Source of the DNA: Sequoia sempervirens
Taxonomy: Eukaryota > Streptophyta > Pinopsida > Cupressales > Cupressaceae
Direction: 5' to 3'
DNA: 64,000 bases
Assembly (NCBI GenBank): GCA_007258455.2
Contig: VDFB02047230.1
Location: 161,270,635-161,334,634 of the forward strand
Each line of letters begins with the position of its first letter. Positions within the stretch are counted from its first letter, which is position 1. The notes under the pieces are model-generated. The model saw only the letters and a list, made by a program, of their open reading frames with translations, ran no database searches and was not told the DNA's origin. A program made the translations under genes and the position numbers. Positions 33,438 through 47,094 of this stretch are shown piece after piece.

Positions 33438-34850
33438 GTCAAATCTTTACATTTTTACTTGTGGCCTCTCTCTATTCATAATCATAAATTTATTTTTAAA
33501 TACAACCTCATGTATTAATGTTACTCACTTCAATACATAATTTGTCATAGAAAAGAAATTCTCATGACCTTTTAAATTTAACAATAATCTCTGCAATCAA
33601 CAATACAACCTTGATAACAATTACTAAAATTAAAGAACCCTCTCTAAATATGCTCTATTTTGAAAACCCAAAAATTCTGAAAAAATAAAATAAAATATAA
33701 AACACATCTCTAAATATAACGAAATAAGATTATAATAAATAAAGTTTATATTTTTAACAAAATTGAATGGTCTTGTACTCTACAAGTTAATATATAATCT
33801 CACTCATGACAGCTTCTTGGGTCAATCATGTCCCTATGTTCTCTACTTTGAACATAATTTTGTTGTCTCTTTTGTCTCATATTATTATTCTTTCTCTCAA
33901 TGTTGCTATGATTAAAGACAACCTCGCTTTTCTCAAGGCAGCCTACTAATTTGTACAAGTTTATTTTCATTCTTTTTTAAAAAAATTGAAATATATTCTA
34001 TATTCAAATGCTTCTACAAAAACAAGCTTAAAGCTATTCAAAACCATATCAATCTGCTTTTAGAGTTTGCTCAGAAAATTGCATGAATGAACATGTGAAT
34101 AATTTTGCTCCATTGAAGGCAATTTCACAAACTTTTTTATGCTAAACAGAGAACAATTAACATAATATAGAAAAGATGTGCAGTGTACAGGAAATGCACC
34201 ATCCAACAGTTAATAGAAGAGCAAAACAATTTCAAAGACTTTTGAGTTTAGCAGTTAATGCTCAACAATATAATGAATCCATTTCTTAGTTGCATGAAAT
34301 TGTAATGTAATTATTCTGTCAGCACATTTCATGGAAGCAGCTGTATGCCAAGAGCATGTGCTTCGCATGGCAAAAGGGTCAAAGAAGCTATAATGTTTCT
34401 ACTGTACATGATTCTGTTTTTAAGCCATCAATCAAGCTGATCATTATCAATGTTTCAAACTCTCAACTACTTTTTTCGAACACATTTTAATGGAGAACTA
34501 ATCTTTTGTTTCTTGTGTTTTTTTTTGGATGTTTGTTGTGTATGATGGTTTAGTTATAAATTTTGATAAGATTTTCATATTATATTGAATTATTGAACGA
34601 TATGAAATTTGGGTGCATAGGTATTTCATCCTATTTAAAGTTAAATTGTGTGGTTTTGATTCTTTATAATTTTTATCTTTAGAATTTGTATCTTGATACT
34701 TTTAGATTATGTTTATTTTAATACCTTTTGTTATGTTCTAATATAATTATATATCAAGTATAAATCAAGTTTTCATAATTTGTAAAATTACATTAATTTT
34801 AAGATTACTTATAATTAGTATTTTTTTTCTTTATTTCTCTATCAACTTTA

Positions 34851-36699
34851 TTTATTGGGACCACTTTCTTTTATAGACTTTATATTTATTCTCTTTAATG
34901 TGTCTAGTCCTTACCACATCTCATTCTTTCTTTGTCTCTTTCATTTTTCACTTTCATGTATTTTTCTTTATTTTATTACGTGTTTGTTTGTTACATTTAA
35001 TTTATATTATATTTATTTACCTTCTATTTCAATTTTCAATTTATCTTTATCATGCACATGTGTTATTAATTAATTAAGTGATTTTTGACTTTTTTTCGTA
35101 TTTCCATTATTTGGTTATTATGTGTATATTAAATATTATCCTATATTTAATATTTTCTTAACCATACACATATACTACTAACACACAACTAGCAATAGAT
35201 CCTTTTATCATCCAATGGTGGATTATAGAGTGTGATTCAAAATGTTGACAAATTTAACTTACACATGGTTAATTTCAAAAGATTCTCTAACTAACCTCTA
35301 ATTTTTATTTAATTTCTACTTTTATAATATTGTGAAGTAAAAAAATCAACCTTCACACATATCCTAGGTCATTAAATAAAATGGGGCAAATAAATGTGAG
35401 TAATAGCCTAGAGTTATGAGATGAGACAATTAATTGAAATTAAATAAGGACTTTTTTAAAAATGACAAAAGACTTGAATTAGGGTTTCTTAGATCTTTAT
35501 CCGACTTGATGGTATTGGTCTACAAATTATTGTTTTAGATCCAAAATGGTGCTTTGATAGATATAAAAACAACTCTATTTTTCTAGGGTGAAAGAATGAC
35601 ATGAATTCAATTTGGTTTGATTCTATACCAAAAAATTGGACTACGTTGGTGAAATTAAATTGAGTTGTTTAGAATTGATTTGTTATAATCTAAAAACTAG
35701 TTCAATTCACCTTTGAATATCTATAATTACATTAAGGAATCTTTAGTATTTATAAAAACCTTTGAGGAGCTTACTAATGAGGAACATGTTCTCCTCCATC
35801 AAGTCCCAAAGTGAATTAATTAAATGACTTGTGAACAAGGATGAACTTAAACAACAAGAAATCATATAATATGTCTATTTGTCAGTAAGTAGATGTTGAT
35901 GTATTCATAAATTCTTAGATATGATCCTTGAACAATGATGCAAGTAACAAGTGAAAGCTCGATATGGATCTTTGATAATTTAAAATGAATCAAGGTTTGT
36001 CTTTTTGTACAACACCATACTTTAAAATATTTCAAGCAAGCAAAGGAGTGGGAGTAAAGTGGAAAGCCAAGAAGCCTTCAAATTAGCATGAATGGGATGA
36101 GTCATGCTCACACATGTTGGAGCATGGAGTGGGGTTAATGTGGAAGTTAAAGATGCTTCTATGAGGACATGCTCACACATGTGTGAGCAAAAGAGTAGTT
36201 TGAGGTGGCATGCTCACACACATGTGGGAGCATGAGAGAAGAGGAGACACATGACAAGTTTAGATTTTGATCCATGTGAGGATATTAGATGACCAAGATT
36301 GAAAGTTGAAAGATTGGGGTGATGTGGATTTAAATATTAAAGGAAATAGTAATAAAAATTAATTAGTATTAGTTAAATTAGTTAATTAACTAATCATGGA
36401 TTAATTAATCAATTAAGTTGGAGCAATTGGGGATTAAGGTTAATTAATTAAATTGGTTCTATTTATTTTACCTTAGAGAGGAACATAATCAATTCTGAGA
36501 AGGGTAATTAATTGATTAATTGTAAGAATATAGAATAATAATAGGGGAATACTAAATTAAATATTTAATTGATTGATTGATTGATGAAAAAATGATGAAT
36601 CAAGAATCAATGGTGAAATTGGAGAGTCTACAATAAGATCTAATAATTGGTACTATCTCATGGAGCAAAATCAAATCAAAATATTGAACATCCCTAATT
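34851..36699. other. AT-rich DNA, partly D-family, with palindromes
   Basis: 34851-35340 aligns loosely with 38630-39120 (GGGACCAC, then pyrimidine-rich DNA), and 35490-35600 with 39200-39320. The rest is unique and AT-rich, with a short GATT run near 36570. I see no gene. Confidence 0.45.
36103..36234. repeat. Cluster of three palindromes
   Basis: CATGCTCACACATGTTGGAG (36103-36122, then CATG), a perfect 20-bp palindrome TGCTCACACATGTGTGAGCA (36170-36189) and CATGCTCACACACATGTGGG (36209-36228, then AGCATG) share one core in 130 bp. Confidence 0.9.
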
Positions 36700-37035
36700 G
36701 TGGATATTACATATTGTAGTTTGTTTACCTTTCTTACTTGCATTAATCCTTGTAATATTTACATAGACTTATTTGGTGGAGTCATATTGTGACTCTTTCA
36801 AATTATCTACAATCCCATTTTGTTTTCTAACACTTTTTAAACCAATACAACAAATTCGTACATTTTGTGATCAGTATCATAATAACTGTAGAATGGAAAA
36901 TTTTCACATTTGTAATGTATGGCCTAACTCTCTCAACCTCCATTTTGATTATTGTTACCATTGCATCCACACCCTCCATGCCCATATTGACTAGGTTCCC
37001 TTTACTTTAATATAACTGTCTTTATTTAAGAAGCA
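36700..37035 (-). repeat. Partial D unit with truncated zinc knuckle
   Basis: On the minus strand it has a Gly/Asn linker (YGHGGCGCNGNNNQNGG), then only the second half of a zinc knuckle (HYKCENF), then a DHKMYEFVVLV block. It lies directly before the next D copy in the same orientation, giving two gag-tail units in a row. Confidence 0.65.
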
Positions 37036-39400
37036 TGGATTATTTGTGAGCCATCTTCTCCTAGACATTTTTGAATTTTAGAACTCCTCCATTACAAAAA
37101 AGTATAAGGATCAAATAGCTAATGTTTTACTCGTCACACTAAAATAGTTTCTATTTAACAAAATTTTGCTAACCTACACAAACCAATCACATAGCTTCAA
37201 TTTATACATGGTGGTGACTCTCTTGTCCCAATATACTTGAATCATCTATAGCTAGGGTTAATTTTTCCTTCCATGTGTGTACCTCATCTTGTAGTTCAAT
37301 CTATTTACCTTTCTTTCCTACACCACTCTTGGTAATAATTTACAAAGGATTCTTTGGTGGAGTCATATTGTGACCCTCTTGAATAATCTAAAGTCCTTTT
37401 TTATTTGCTACTACTTTTTGAAGCAATACAACATAGTCTTGTATTTTATGATCATTATCACAATAACCACATAAGGGAAACTTTTCACATTTTCCAAATG
37501 TGTTGCTTAACTCTCTAGGACTATAACATGTTACTAGGCAACGTCGACCTTCATTTTAATCACTACTATAACTATCTTTACATCCTCCACATCCACATTG
37601 ACTAGGTAACCTTTACTTTAATATGGTGAAGCCTTTAGTTTTAATAAACAAACACCATTTTAATATATATATCCATCAATGTATATAATTTGTACACCTT
37701 GCACTTATTTTTTCATTTGAGGACCATACTCTAATATTTATTTAATGTGAAAGCTTTGCTTTATATTTTAACTTGTGATCTCTCTTTGTTCAAAACTATA
37801 ATTTTTTTAACTTCAATTACAAGCTCATGAATTAATATTTTTCCATTCAATACAAATTTGTTGTAAAAAATCTCACAAGTATTTTAATTTAATACTAATC
37901 TCAATGATCAATAATAAAACCTTACTTTAATAATAATTGTTAAAATTGAAGAACCCTTACTATATATAAAATCCTAAAAATAAAAACATGAGTAAAAACA
38001 TGTCTTTACCTGATTTCTACTTATAACCAAGTGATAATTATAATAAATAAAACAAAGTTGGTGGCCTTGTACTCTACAAGTTTATATAATTTTATACCTT
38101 TGTTCTATTACTTTGAACATAATTTGTTTTGTTTTTTTGCTCATACCTATTATTATTTAGAAATTTGGGAGAGGTGAAATTAGAGTGCAAATAGACTAGA
38201 TTCAGGTCTTCTATTTGAGATACACTTTTTCCACAATCTATAGTTAGGTTTCAATAGCTATTATCAAGCTAGTCAATTCAAGTCTTAATTATTTTTCTCC
38301 ATTCAAATATTGATGGAGAAGTAATCTTTGATTTCTTATGCTTTCTTTTGAATTTTTGTTTTGTACGATATTTAATTCATAGAACTTTGAGAAGATTCTC
38401 ATGAAAATTTGTCTTATTATTTAGAAACTTGAGAGATGTGAAAATTATGGTGAACAACCAGACCATTGGGTCCTCTATCCTATTTATGATTAAATTATTT
38501 TGCTTTGAACATTTATTATCTTTATCTAATACTTTTAGATTATGTTTATTATAATATTTTTTAAATATAATTATGTATTATATGTATAAAGCTTTCATAA
38601 TTCATAAAATTATATTTAATATTTACTTATTGGGACCACCTTCTTGTGTAGACTTATATATATTCTCTTTAACTTCCTACATCTAATTCTTGCTTTATAT
38701 CTTTCTTTTTTCACTCTCCTACCTTGTTCCTTTCTGTTTTGATTACTTTTAACTCTTTCTCACTTTTATTTCACATTTTTATTTATTTGACTTGTATTTC
38801 AAATTATTTCATGTTTATCTTTGCCTACTCATATTAAGTGAAGTGATTTTTGGCTTCTTTTCTCTTTCCATTTTTTTTGGGTTACTTTTAATCTTTCAAG
38901 ATAATACCTTTTAGCTTGGTATACACATTTTTGTTCTTTATTTGATTGTTTCTTAACCACACATGCATATTTTTAACAAGACAATTAATATTTTTTTCAT
39001 TTTGATGATGAACTCATGTAAAAAAACTTGCATGGTTAATTTTAAAATCTCTCTAACTAACCTCACACTTTTATTCAACTTCTATTTTTATGATATTGTG
39101 AAGAAAAATAACCAACCTTTGCAATTAAAATTAAACAAATAAACTTTTAAAAATGACTAAAGATAAATAAGGATATTTTAGCTCTATGTGCAACTTGATG
39201 GTGTTGGGTTGCGAATTGTTGTTTTGCGATCCATAATGATGCCTTGATATCAAAGTTGTCTCTGCCATGATATGATAGATAGAAAATTGAACCCTATTTT
39301 TATTTAGGGTTAAATAGTGACATGCAATCAATCTAGTTTGATTCTTTAATACAAAATTGAACTGTGTGTAAAATCATATTTTATTGCACATAATCAATCA
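37036..39400 (-). repeat. D repeat copy 3 (gypsy gag relic)
   Basis: It aligns with D copies 1 and 2. The zinc-knuckle position reads CYSPRELSNTFGKC (37487-37528), with one Cys replaced by Pro and the His by Asn. It is followed by KFPLCGYCDNDHKIQDYVVL and IITKSG. The right end (39200-39320, minus strand) opens a frame starting MAETTLISRHHYGSQ that may be a gag N-terminus, with a primer-site-like GATATCAAGGC nearby; both assignments are weak. Confidence 0.65.
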
Positions 39401-39412
39401 AACAAAAAATTG

Positions 39413-40712
39413 CATTACTTGCTAGCACACGGGAGCATGAAGGATTTCCCAAAATGGATATCTCAAATACTTGATATCCATTTTTGTTGATAAGGGCAAT
39501 ATAACCTCACTAGTTGCAATTTTTCATTGCAAATTGGGACTTACAAAATGGATATCCATTCTAAATAAGTATGTATTTTTTCAGCATTATCAAACCTTGT
39601 TTTAACTTCTATCTCAACCAAAAAAAAAGTCAAATATCCATTTCATGATTTTGGCTAAGTATAGACACAATTTTTTTCCCATTTCCATTGTTTATCCCAT
39701 CATGATCTCACACTCATTATATACCAATGCTCACTTTAATTACCTTAAGGGGTCATTGTAGTAGGCACCTTTTAAGCTTCTAAATCATTATTGACACTAC
39801 ACCCAAGTTCATTGGTGGGGACTTTGAAGCTACACAACACATTTGTCTTCTTAAACTCTCTCTATCTAAGTTATTGTGGAAGATGTTGCACTATTGGTAC
39901 TTCCCCTAGAAATAAAATTGTAGGCTTAGTTCCTAATCCTTTCTTGTTACTAATGTGTGAATTTTATTAACATATTTTGTTTGATCATTGAAGAGTTTCT
40001 CCTTGATATTTCTAAGCAACATACTACTCAAGCCTTAGAGTGTGATTAGTGAAACTAAATTTGTGCATAAATTTGACCTTTAGTTGATCCTAGGAGATGA
40101 TCTTGCAACACAATTCCTTTTGTTGTATTAAAGGAGTGTAATGTCACCTACGGTAGATGAAATTTTATGCACCTAAGTATTAGGCGAACAATTTGATGCA
40201 ATCAAGTGGGGCATATGCCTTTATATCATGGCCCTTCTAAATCATGTATACTCTCTTTTTATTTGCTACCAGTTTTTATGTAATACAATGTAATCATCAC
40301 TATTATAATATCCATAAGAAATGAAAATTTTCACATTTGTGAGATGTGTGGCCTAACTCTTGATGGCTATAACATGTTACTAGGCAAGGTTAGCCTCCAT
40401 AAAGTATAATTATTACCATTGCCTCCGCATTCTCCATGCCCATATTGACAAGGTTGTTATTAATATGAAATAGATTAAATAACCAAGATCTTTCTATGAG
40501 AGATATAAGCTATAAACTATAAATGAAATAACACAATTACATACCCAAAATTTCAAGGGATGTGCAAATGTCAAGATGACAAAATTACATTAGAAGTTCA
40601 AAGCAAATCTATAAAGTAACGATTGCATGTATCAAGGTACATGTATGCCAAAGTATGCAAGAATATGAAAATACAAGCAAGTGGTGATTTTATATAGAAC
40701 AAAGAAGAGGAT
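39413..40712 (-). repeat. R1 repeat copy C with gag relics
   Basis: It aligns with copy A over its whole length, including the tail after 40455. On the minus strand the zinc-knuckle relic CYSHQELGHTSHKC (40333-40374) precedes the capsid-like segment (about 39930-40135). The left part has the hairpin AAATGGATATC / GATATCCATTT (39452-39483) and the palindrome AATGGATATCCATT (39547-39560). Homology with copy A stops abruptly near 40713, at the edge of the next LTR. Confidence 0.75.
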
Positions 40713-40718
40713 GAAGGT

Positions 40719-41401
40719 TGTAAGGAAACTATGCACCATGTAATGACAATTTCCACATAACCCAACTTTGAAAACATGCAAGTAAAATACTCAACATCAA
40801 CATGCAAGAATAGACAACATACCCATCAAAGATGACACAAGATATAAATTGGAAACCCTCAAGAGGGAAAAAAACCCAAATTCCAAAAGCATCCACACTC
40901 CATGTGTTATTCAAACAATGAAACCCATTACAATATCTCATAGACTCCATGAACACTGGTACAAGCTATCCATGCATTCCATGTGACCAAGCATGAATCC
41001 ACACTTCCCATGCCATGCTTCAAACCCTCACACATGCACAAGCTCAACCTTGACCAACTTTTGATCCAACCCTAAATAACTACCCATGTGGTTGCTTTTA
41101 TAGAAACAAGCTCCCACAAAACCACCAAGTGGTATTACATAAACCATGTGCCCAAAACCATACAACATCATGTGACCCCACATTTAATATTGGGTACTTT
41201 TATTATTTTATTATTATTCCCCAATATTAAATAATTACATTTTACAATTATGTCCCAATGTTACATACAACAAAGTGGCCCCAACATTATAACTCCTTGT
41301 GATGCACGTTCACCTAGAAAACCCCTAGGTGCACCACACACATAATAAATAAATAAAATATTACAAACATTATGCAAGGTGTACAACACCTAATTCTAAC
41401 A
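40719..41401 (-). repeat. Probable 3' LTR of a Copia-type element
   Basis: On the minus strand it begins TGTTAGAATTAGG at 41401, directly after the purine tract CAAGTGGGAGAT (a typical Copia polypurine tract), and ends CCTTACA near 40719. The left edge coincides with the loss of R1 homology. The partner LTR is not in the window, so the boundary is a single-end inference. Confidence 0.55.
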
Positions 41402-42729
41402 ATCTCCCACTTGTTGTATACATTGCATAAGGGGTAACAAATAAACTCCATAGGCAACATGTACCATCCTAGAATCCAAGTGCTCCATGTGCTCCAACAA
41501 GATACCTGTAACAAGAACCAAGGTGACCACCATCTCATCCATGAATGCTCCCATCCTCCACCATGCCAACTGCACTAAGATATGAACACATCCAAAGAGA
41601 TGTCACACTAACTGTCACAAAGAAGCATAAACCTGCCTCAACCGATATCTCAGAACACAAACACTGAATCCAATATGCACCAGTAGCTGTCAAGAATAAA
41701 TCACCATAGCTGGAATGACACCCACAACAAGTGCCAACACATCCAACTATCCATACCTCCAAGGTATACATATCATAGTAAACTCATGCCAACAACATAT
41801 CCACCCATAAACCACAATGACAAACTCCATGTGCAAACCTGTCAAAGCATGACATACACATCCAAGAGCTCCCACTGCATGGGAAATGTCAAGATGAATG
41901 CAAACCTGGAATGAGCGCATTCAACGCGTCGCTTCGTTAACATCCCAAAAAAAAAAGGCACCATCACAAAGGCATACTAAGTCTACTACCAGCATCTCAT
42001 AGAAGTAAACATGTAGTACCAAGGAACATCCACATTGATAAGCAAAACCTGCAAACCAAACCCTGTAGCATGTCCTCCTACACACACCTCTAAATGCCAA
42101 CTGTGTCAAGTATGATCTCCTCCATAACACCCCATAACAAAATCCATAACCACATCCATCCATCCAATCACCAAGATCAAAGATAACATATGTAACTAAC
42201 ATGGATGTAAGCATCTCAAAACAAGAAGATCAAACTCAAAGTAATCATTCCTAAACCAAGGAAATCAGCCCAATTAACCATCTCCTAAACACAACATGTA
42301 CAAGGAGATAAGCATGCCAACACTCCTCAAATGAACCCTCCAGAAACCAAATATCCATGGCTCAAGATCCATATCCATGAGAAGACAAAGCATAAACATA
42401 ATGCACCTGAAAGAATAATGGGCAATACCTCTCAAGTGAACCGCCGAGTAGACCAAGAGTGGGAAATGAGAATGCTCCTCCAGGATATCCAAGTCATCAT
42501 GACTCAACCAAGAACACTCTCCTCATTGGTCCATGTTGAACTCACGTCCAACCAAGGTGTAGGCTCCCTCAGACTTCCTGCTAAAACCTCATCAAGAGTA
42601 ACCATATCAATAACATGTCTCTAACCACAAGAGAACACCAAGCCTCACCTAAGTCTCCAAGTATCCATGAGCACCTGTAACCGATCAATCCATGCTAAAC
42701 ACCAAGCAAATGATCAATGTACTCAATAC
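41402..42729 (-). mobile_element. Internal region of truncated Copia-type element
   Basis: It follows the polypurine tract on the minus strand and runs into the N gap. Open frames of 60-97 codons exist but show no RNase H tail, which in a normal Copia element should lie next to the polypurine tract. The sequence is rich in CCAT, CATGT and CAACA words. The element may be non-autonomous with a noncoding interior. Confidence 0.45.
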
Positions 42730-42829
42730 NNNNNNNNNNNNNNNNNNNNNNNNNNNNNNNNNNNNNNNNNNNNNNNNNNNNNNNNNNNNNNNNNNNNNNN
42801 NNNNNNNNNNNNNNNNNNNNNNNNNNNNN
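42730..42829. other. Assembly gap, exactly 100 N
   Basis: The 100 consecutive N are the usual placeholder for a gap of unknown size in a scaffold. The sequence to its right repeats the start of the window. Confidence 0.99.
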
Positions 42830-45761
42830 AATCCTTATGGTCATATTTGTATTTGTATTGATTTTTGTGATCTCAACAAGGCTTCTCTTAAGGATGATTT
42901 TTTTGTTACCTAATATCAATATGATTTTGGACTCAATTGCAGGCCATGCCTTATTCTCTTTCATGGATGGCTTCTCAGGCTATAATCAAATTCATATTAA
43001 CCCAAAAGATCAATACATGACAACCTTCACTATCCCTTGGGGTACCGTCTACTATACAGTCATGTCATTTGGATTAAAGAATGCTCAAGCAACTTACCAA
43101 TGAGTGATGGCTCTTATCTTTTATGATTTCATTCACAAGATCTTAGAAGATTATGTCAATGACATCTTGGATAAGTCTGTGACTCATAAAGATCACATCA
43201 AAAATCTTTGCCTTATCTTTAAAAGGCTTCAGCTCTATAAAATGAGACTAAATCCTCTTAAGTGTGTTTTCGGTGTAGATGTCAGCAAGCTTTTAGGATT
43301 TATCATCTCTCACCATGGATTCAAAGTGGACACAAGTAAAACTGATGTAATCATTAACATGTCACCACCTAACAATATCTCTCAACTACATTGTTTACAA
43401 GGGAAGAATTAGGAAATTTGTAGATTTGTATCTCAGTTGGTTGATCATACCCTTCCATTCACATGTTTGTTGAAGAAAGATGTACACTTCTTATGGGATG
43501 ATGAGTGCAAAAAGGCTTTTGATTTAATCAAAATTTATTTGGCCAATCCTCCTATCTTAATGTTGGCTATATAGGATAGACCATTTTTTCTTTATATCTC
43601 TACATCACCTCATGCCTTGGCAACTTTATTAGCTCAATATGATGATGATGGTAAAGAAAGATTGGTCTACTATATTATTCATATTCTAGTTGATTAAGAA
43701 ACTTGATATTCTTCCATAGAGAAACAATGTCTCACTCTCATATTTGCAACATTGAAGCTATGATATTATCTTCTTCATGCTAAAACTCGTGTGATTGTAA
43801 AATGTGATCTTAAACATTTGTTCACTAGAGCCAATCTTTCTAGAAGGTTAGTGAAATGGGTAATGTTTCTCTCTAAGTTGGACGTCAAGTTTGTAACTCA
43901 TAAAGCAATCAAAGGTCAAGTTATTGCCAATCAATTGGTTGAAGCTCCCTCATCTCACTCCTTCCATAATTTGGGTATATTTTCAAATGAAAATATTTTC
44001 GCATTAGACCATGAACCTATATGGGAGATGTAATTTGATGGATCAAGATGTCAACTAGCTCTAGGGCAGGTGTATTTTTAATCTCACCCGAAGCAAAGAT
44101 GATTCTTCTATCCTTTCGATTAGAATTTCATTACACTAATAACTCGTTGAGTATAATGCCCTTATTGCCAACTTGCAATACCATGATGGAATTAAACATT
44201 AAACATCTTCACATTCATGGTGATTCTAAACTTATTGTAAATCAAATCATGGTAATGTATTAAGCTAAGAAAATTAAGCTATCTCAGTATCAAGATTTGG
44301 CTTTATCCTTGCTTGATCATTTTTCTTCTTTCATGATAGATAGTGTTCCTAAGAGAGAAAAGTGACACGTGATGAAATGATGAGTGTAACCTCCCTTATA
44401 TCTTTGGACGGTAGTGTAGAAGATTACCAATTCATGGTTCACATTCTTTGCTCTCCTAATTTCTCATATCAACCTAAATTTGATGCTCACATCGACTCAG
44501 GGGAATGGTATCCTCACTTTTATAATTATCTAAAGACTAGAAATTTTCCCGATGATGCAACTAAAAATGCTTGTACTCAAATACGAAAACATTCAATCTG
44601 ATATATTATACTGTCTAGTGTTCTTTATTAGAAACCTTATAATGGTCTTCTTCTTTGGTGTCTCACTAAGGCTGAAATACCCCTCACCCTTCAAGAATCC
44701 CATTTGGGCTCTGGGGTTGGAAATTTTGGTGGTAAACCCTTGGTGAGTAAACTGATTCACATGGGATAATTTTGGAAAACAATGGAGCAAGACTCCTTTT
44801 CCTTTGTCAAGAAGTGTCCTAAATGTTTGCAACATAGTAATCTCATTTGAGCTCCTACACAAGAGCTTCAAAATTAGACATCTTCTTGGCCATTTCAAAA
44901 ATGGGGGTTGGATATTATTGGAAAAATGTTACCTCCTTCTTCTAAAGGACATACCTTCATCATTACCACTATTGATTACTTTACAAAGTGGTTGAAGCTT
45001 GTCCACTCTAATCCACTACCATTAAAGCGATTTGTAGCTTTCTTCTGGACAATATCATTGTTCACTTAAAATTTCCTTCTACCCTTATTTCTAACAATGG
45101 TACTTCATTTAAGAAAAAAGAGGTGAAGCAATTCCTAGAAAAAATCATATTCAACATCGATTTTCTACACCATACTATCTTTAGTCTAAAGGCCAAGCTG
45201 AAGCATCTAATAAAACTCTTGAGTCGATCCTCTAAAAAATAATGAATACACAGTAAATATTAGCTTACTCAATTTACATACACCTTGTGGGCCTATCACA
45301 TGAGCATTCATACGACTACTAGTACAACACCATACAACCTTGTGTACGGTGTTGAGGCTATCATGCCTTTAGAGTTAGAAATTCCATCTTTACGAGTTTC
45401 CCTTAAAGGGTTAATTGATGATGACACTTACCATATTAAACATGTAAACCAACTTGAGTTGCTCGATGAGCGTCAGTTGTAGGCTCTCAAACATCTCCAA
45501 GATTATCAACATTATATTTCTAAACATTACAATCAAGTTGTTCTTTCTCAAAATTTTAAGGTAGGTGATCTTGTTCTCTATGAGAATCAAAGGAATGTAA
45601 ATCCACCACCTAATCAAAAGGGGAAGTTTAGCCCTAATTGGTTAGGTCCTTACATAATCACCTTCGTGTATGGTTTGGTGCCTATGGACTATCGTCTATG
45701 GACAAAATTCCTCTAAAAGAACTGGCCAATGCAATGCATCTTCATCGATACTATACATAGG
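42830..45761 (+). pseudogene. Gypsy (Tat-type) pol relic, copy 2
   Basis: This is the same pol relic as at 870-4205, cut at its 5' side by the gap, so it begins inside reverse transcriptase. The YVND substitution (43152-43163) and all stops are shared. In this copy the integrase block reads GQAEASNKT at 45194-45220 and keeps the third catalytic Glu; copy 1 has Lys there. Confidence 0.9.
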
Positions 45762-46255
45762 GTTTATGTGGTATGTTCATTATGCTATGAAATTTCTTCA
45801 TTAACACATTATATTTTAAATTTTTGTTATGATGCAAACATGTGTATGTAATTAATTTATTTAATTAGGAATTATATATATGTGTTTATTTGTGTGTTTT
45901 ATTATGCTATGTATTCATGCATTGTGTTTGATTGTCTTTTGGTTAGGAAATTAGATCATCATTGTATTTAATTAAGCATATATACCTTGTGTGTTTATTA
46001 AATCATGATAGCATCTAATCTAAAAATACATCCATAAACATAAATCGGTCACATAATCTAATACATAAAAGAAAATTACACATAAGAACACCATGATGTT
46101 GGTAAAAAATCTCATATACATATATCTCAAAAATGCCATGTACATGTATCACACCACTATGTCAAAATGTGATGTCTGTATATTTGTTTATGAATTTGTA
46201 CATCAAAAATGCTATATAATAACAAATGACATGGTCTACAAAAAACAAGCATATA

Positions 46256-47094
46256 CAAAATTGGTCCTCTAACCCCTAGGTGCATGGATCCCCAAGACCT
46301 TTGGCACTGGTGCTCGCAGAGGAGGGTGTTGGATCGATGCGTACGAATGTAACTAATGCAATTGTGATAGACACAGTCTGCACTTGTAGTGCTTAGAGCT
46401 CACCTTGTAGCTTGACCACGTCCTCTTGAAGTTGCACAACTCGCTCTGACAATGAAGCCTCTCCCTCATGGGCCTAACATAGCTCCTCCTAGAGCTGGTA
46501 CACCAAAGGACCAATAGGCATCGGCTTTGTTGCCTCTACCTGCCTACTAAGGTCATTAACTTGGCCCTATAGGGTGTCACGTGTCTCCTCATACTCTGTA
46601 CCTACATCATGGCCTGGTATCTCTTGGATAAGGTGGTGAAGAGCTCTATTGCTTGATAATCCCATTGGATGGTCATGGTAGTTAGCTCCATCATCCATTG
46701 GATAGTCTCCACCCACGTCTCCTCGTACGTCATCCTCAGGCACGCTACATGCTTGAATAAGTTGGTATGTCACCCTAATGATGGAGACCTATACTCATCA
46801 AGGACTGTCCCATGGATCTAGATGGTTGGGCCACCTTTCATATGCATCACCTGATGAAGGTGATCCTCTCATGTATGTCCACTACAACCACTAAGAAGTG
46901 GACGATATCAGTGCCATATCATATAAAAACATATATATATGAGATAGATAAAATAAAAAGTATTAAAAGGAAATAACATATATCACTCTCGTATTGGGTC
47001 CCCAACCTGCCAGTGTGGATCAGGGGTGCGCTACGCTCAACCCTACCGTTGCCACTATTTAGAGGGTGTGACTTCCTGGCTCATAGGTGGCACC
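46256..47094 (-). pseudogene. PMD-like gene C-terminal part, copy 2
   Basis: This copy of 4700-5538 has the same stops and the same coiled-coil-like segment. Confidence 0.5.

Larger units (their letters stand above)
31765..34850 (-). repeat. D repeat copy 2, carrying two insertions
   Basis: This aligns with copies 1 and 3. The zinc-knuckle segment is deleted between two CATTTTGT words near 33150-33175; a 23-bp direct repeat (AACATAGTCCTACATTTTGTGAT, then AACATAGTCCTACATTTTGT) marks the junction. The TIR transposon (31850-32799) and the SINE (33232-33437) sit inside it. Confidence 0.7.

Noticed and set aside
41314..42507. Several minus-strand open frames of 74-97 codons as genes
   Set aside because: They are Cys/Trp-rich translations without domains in all frames of a noncoding LTR-element interior.
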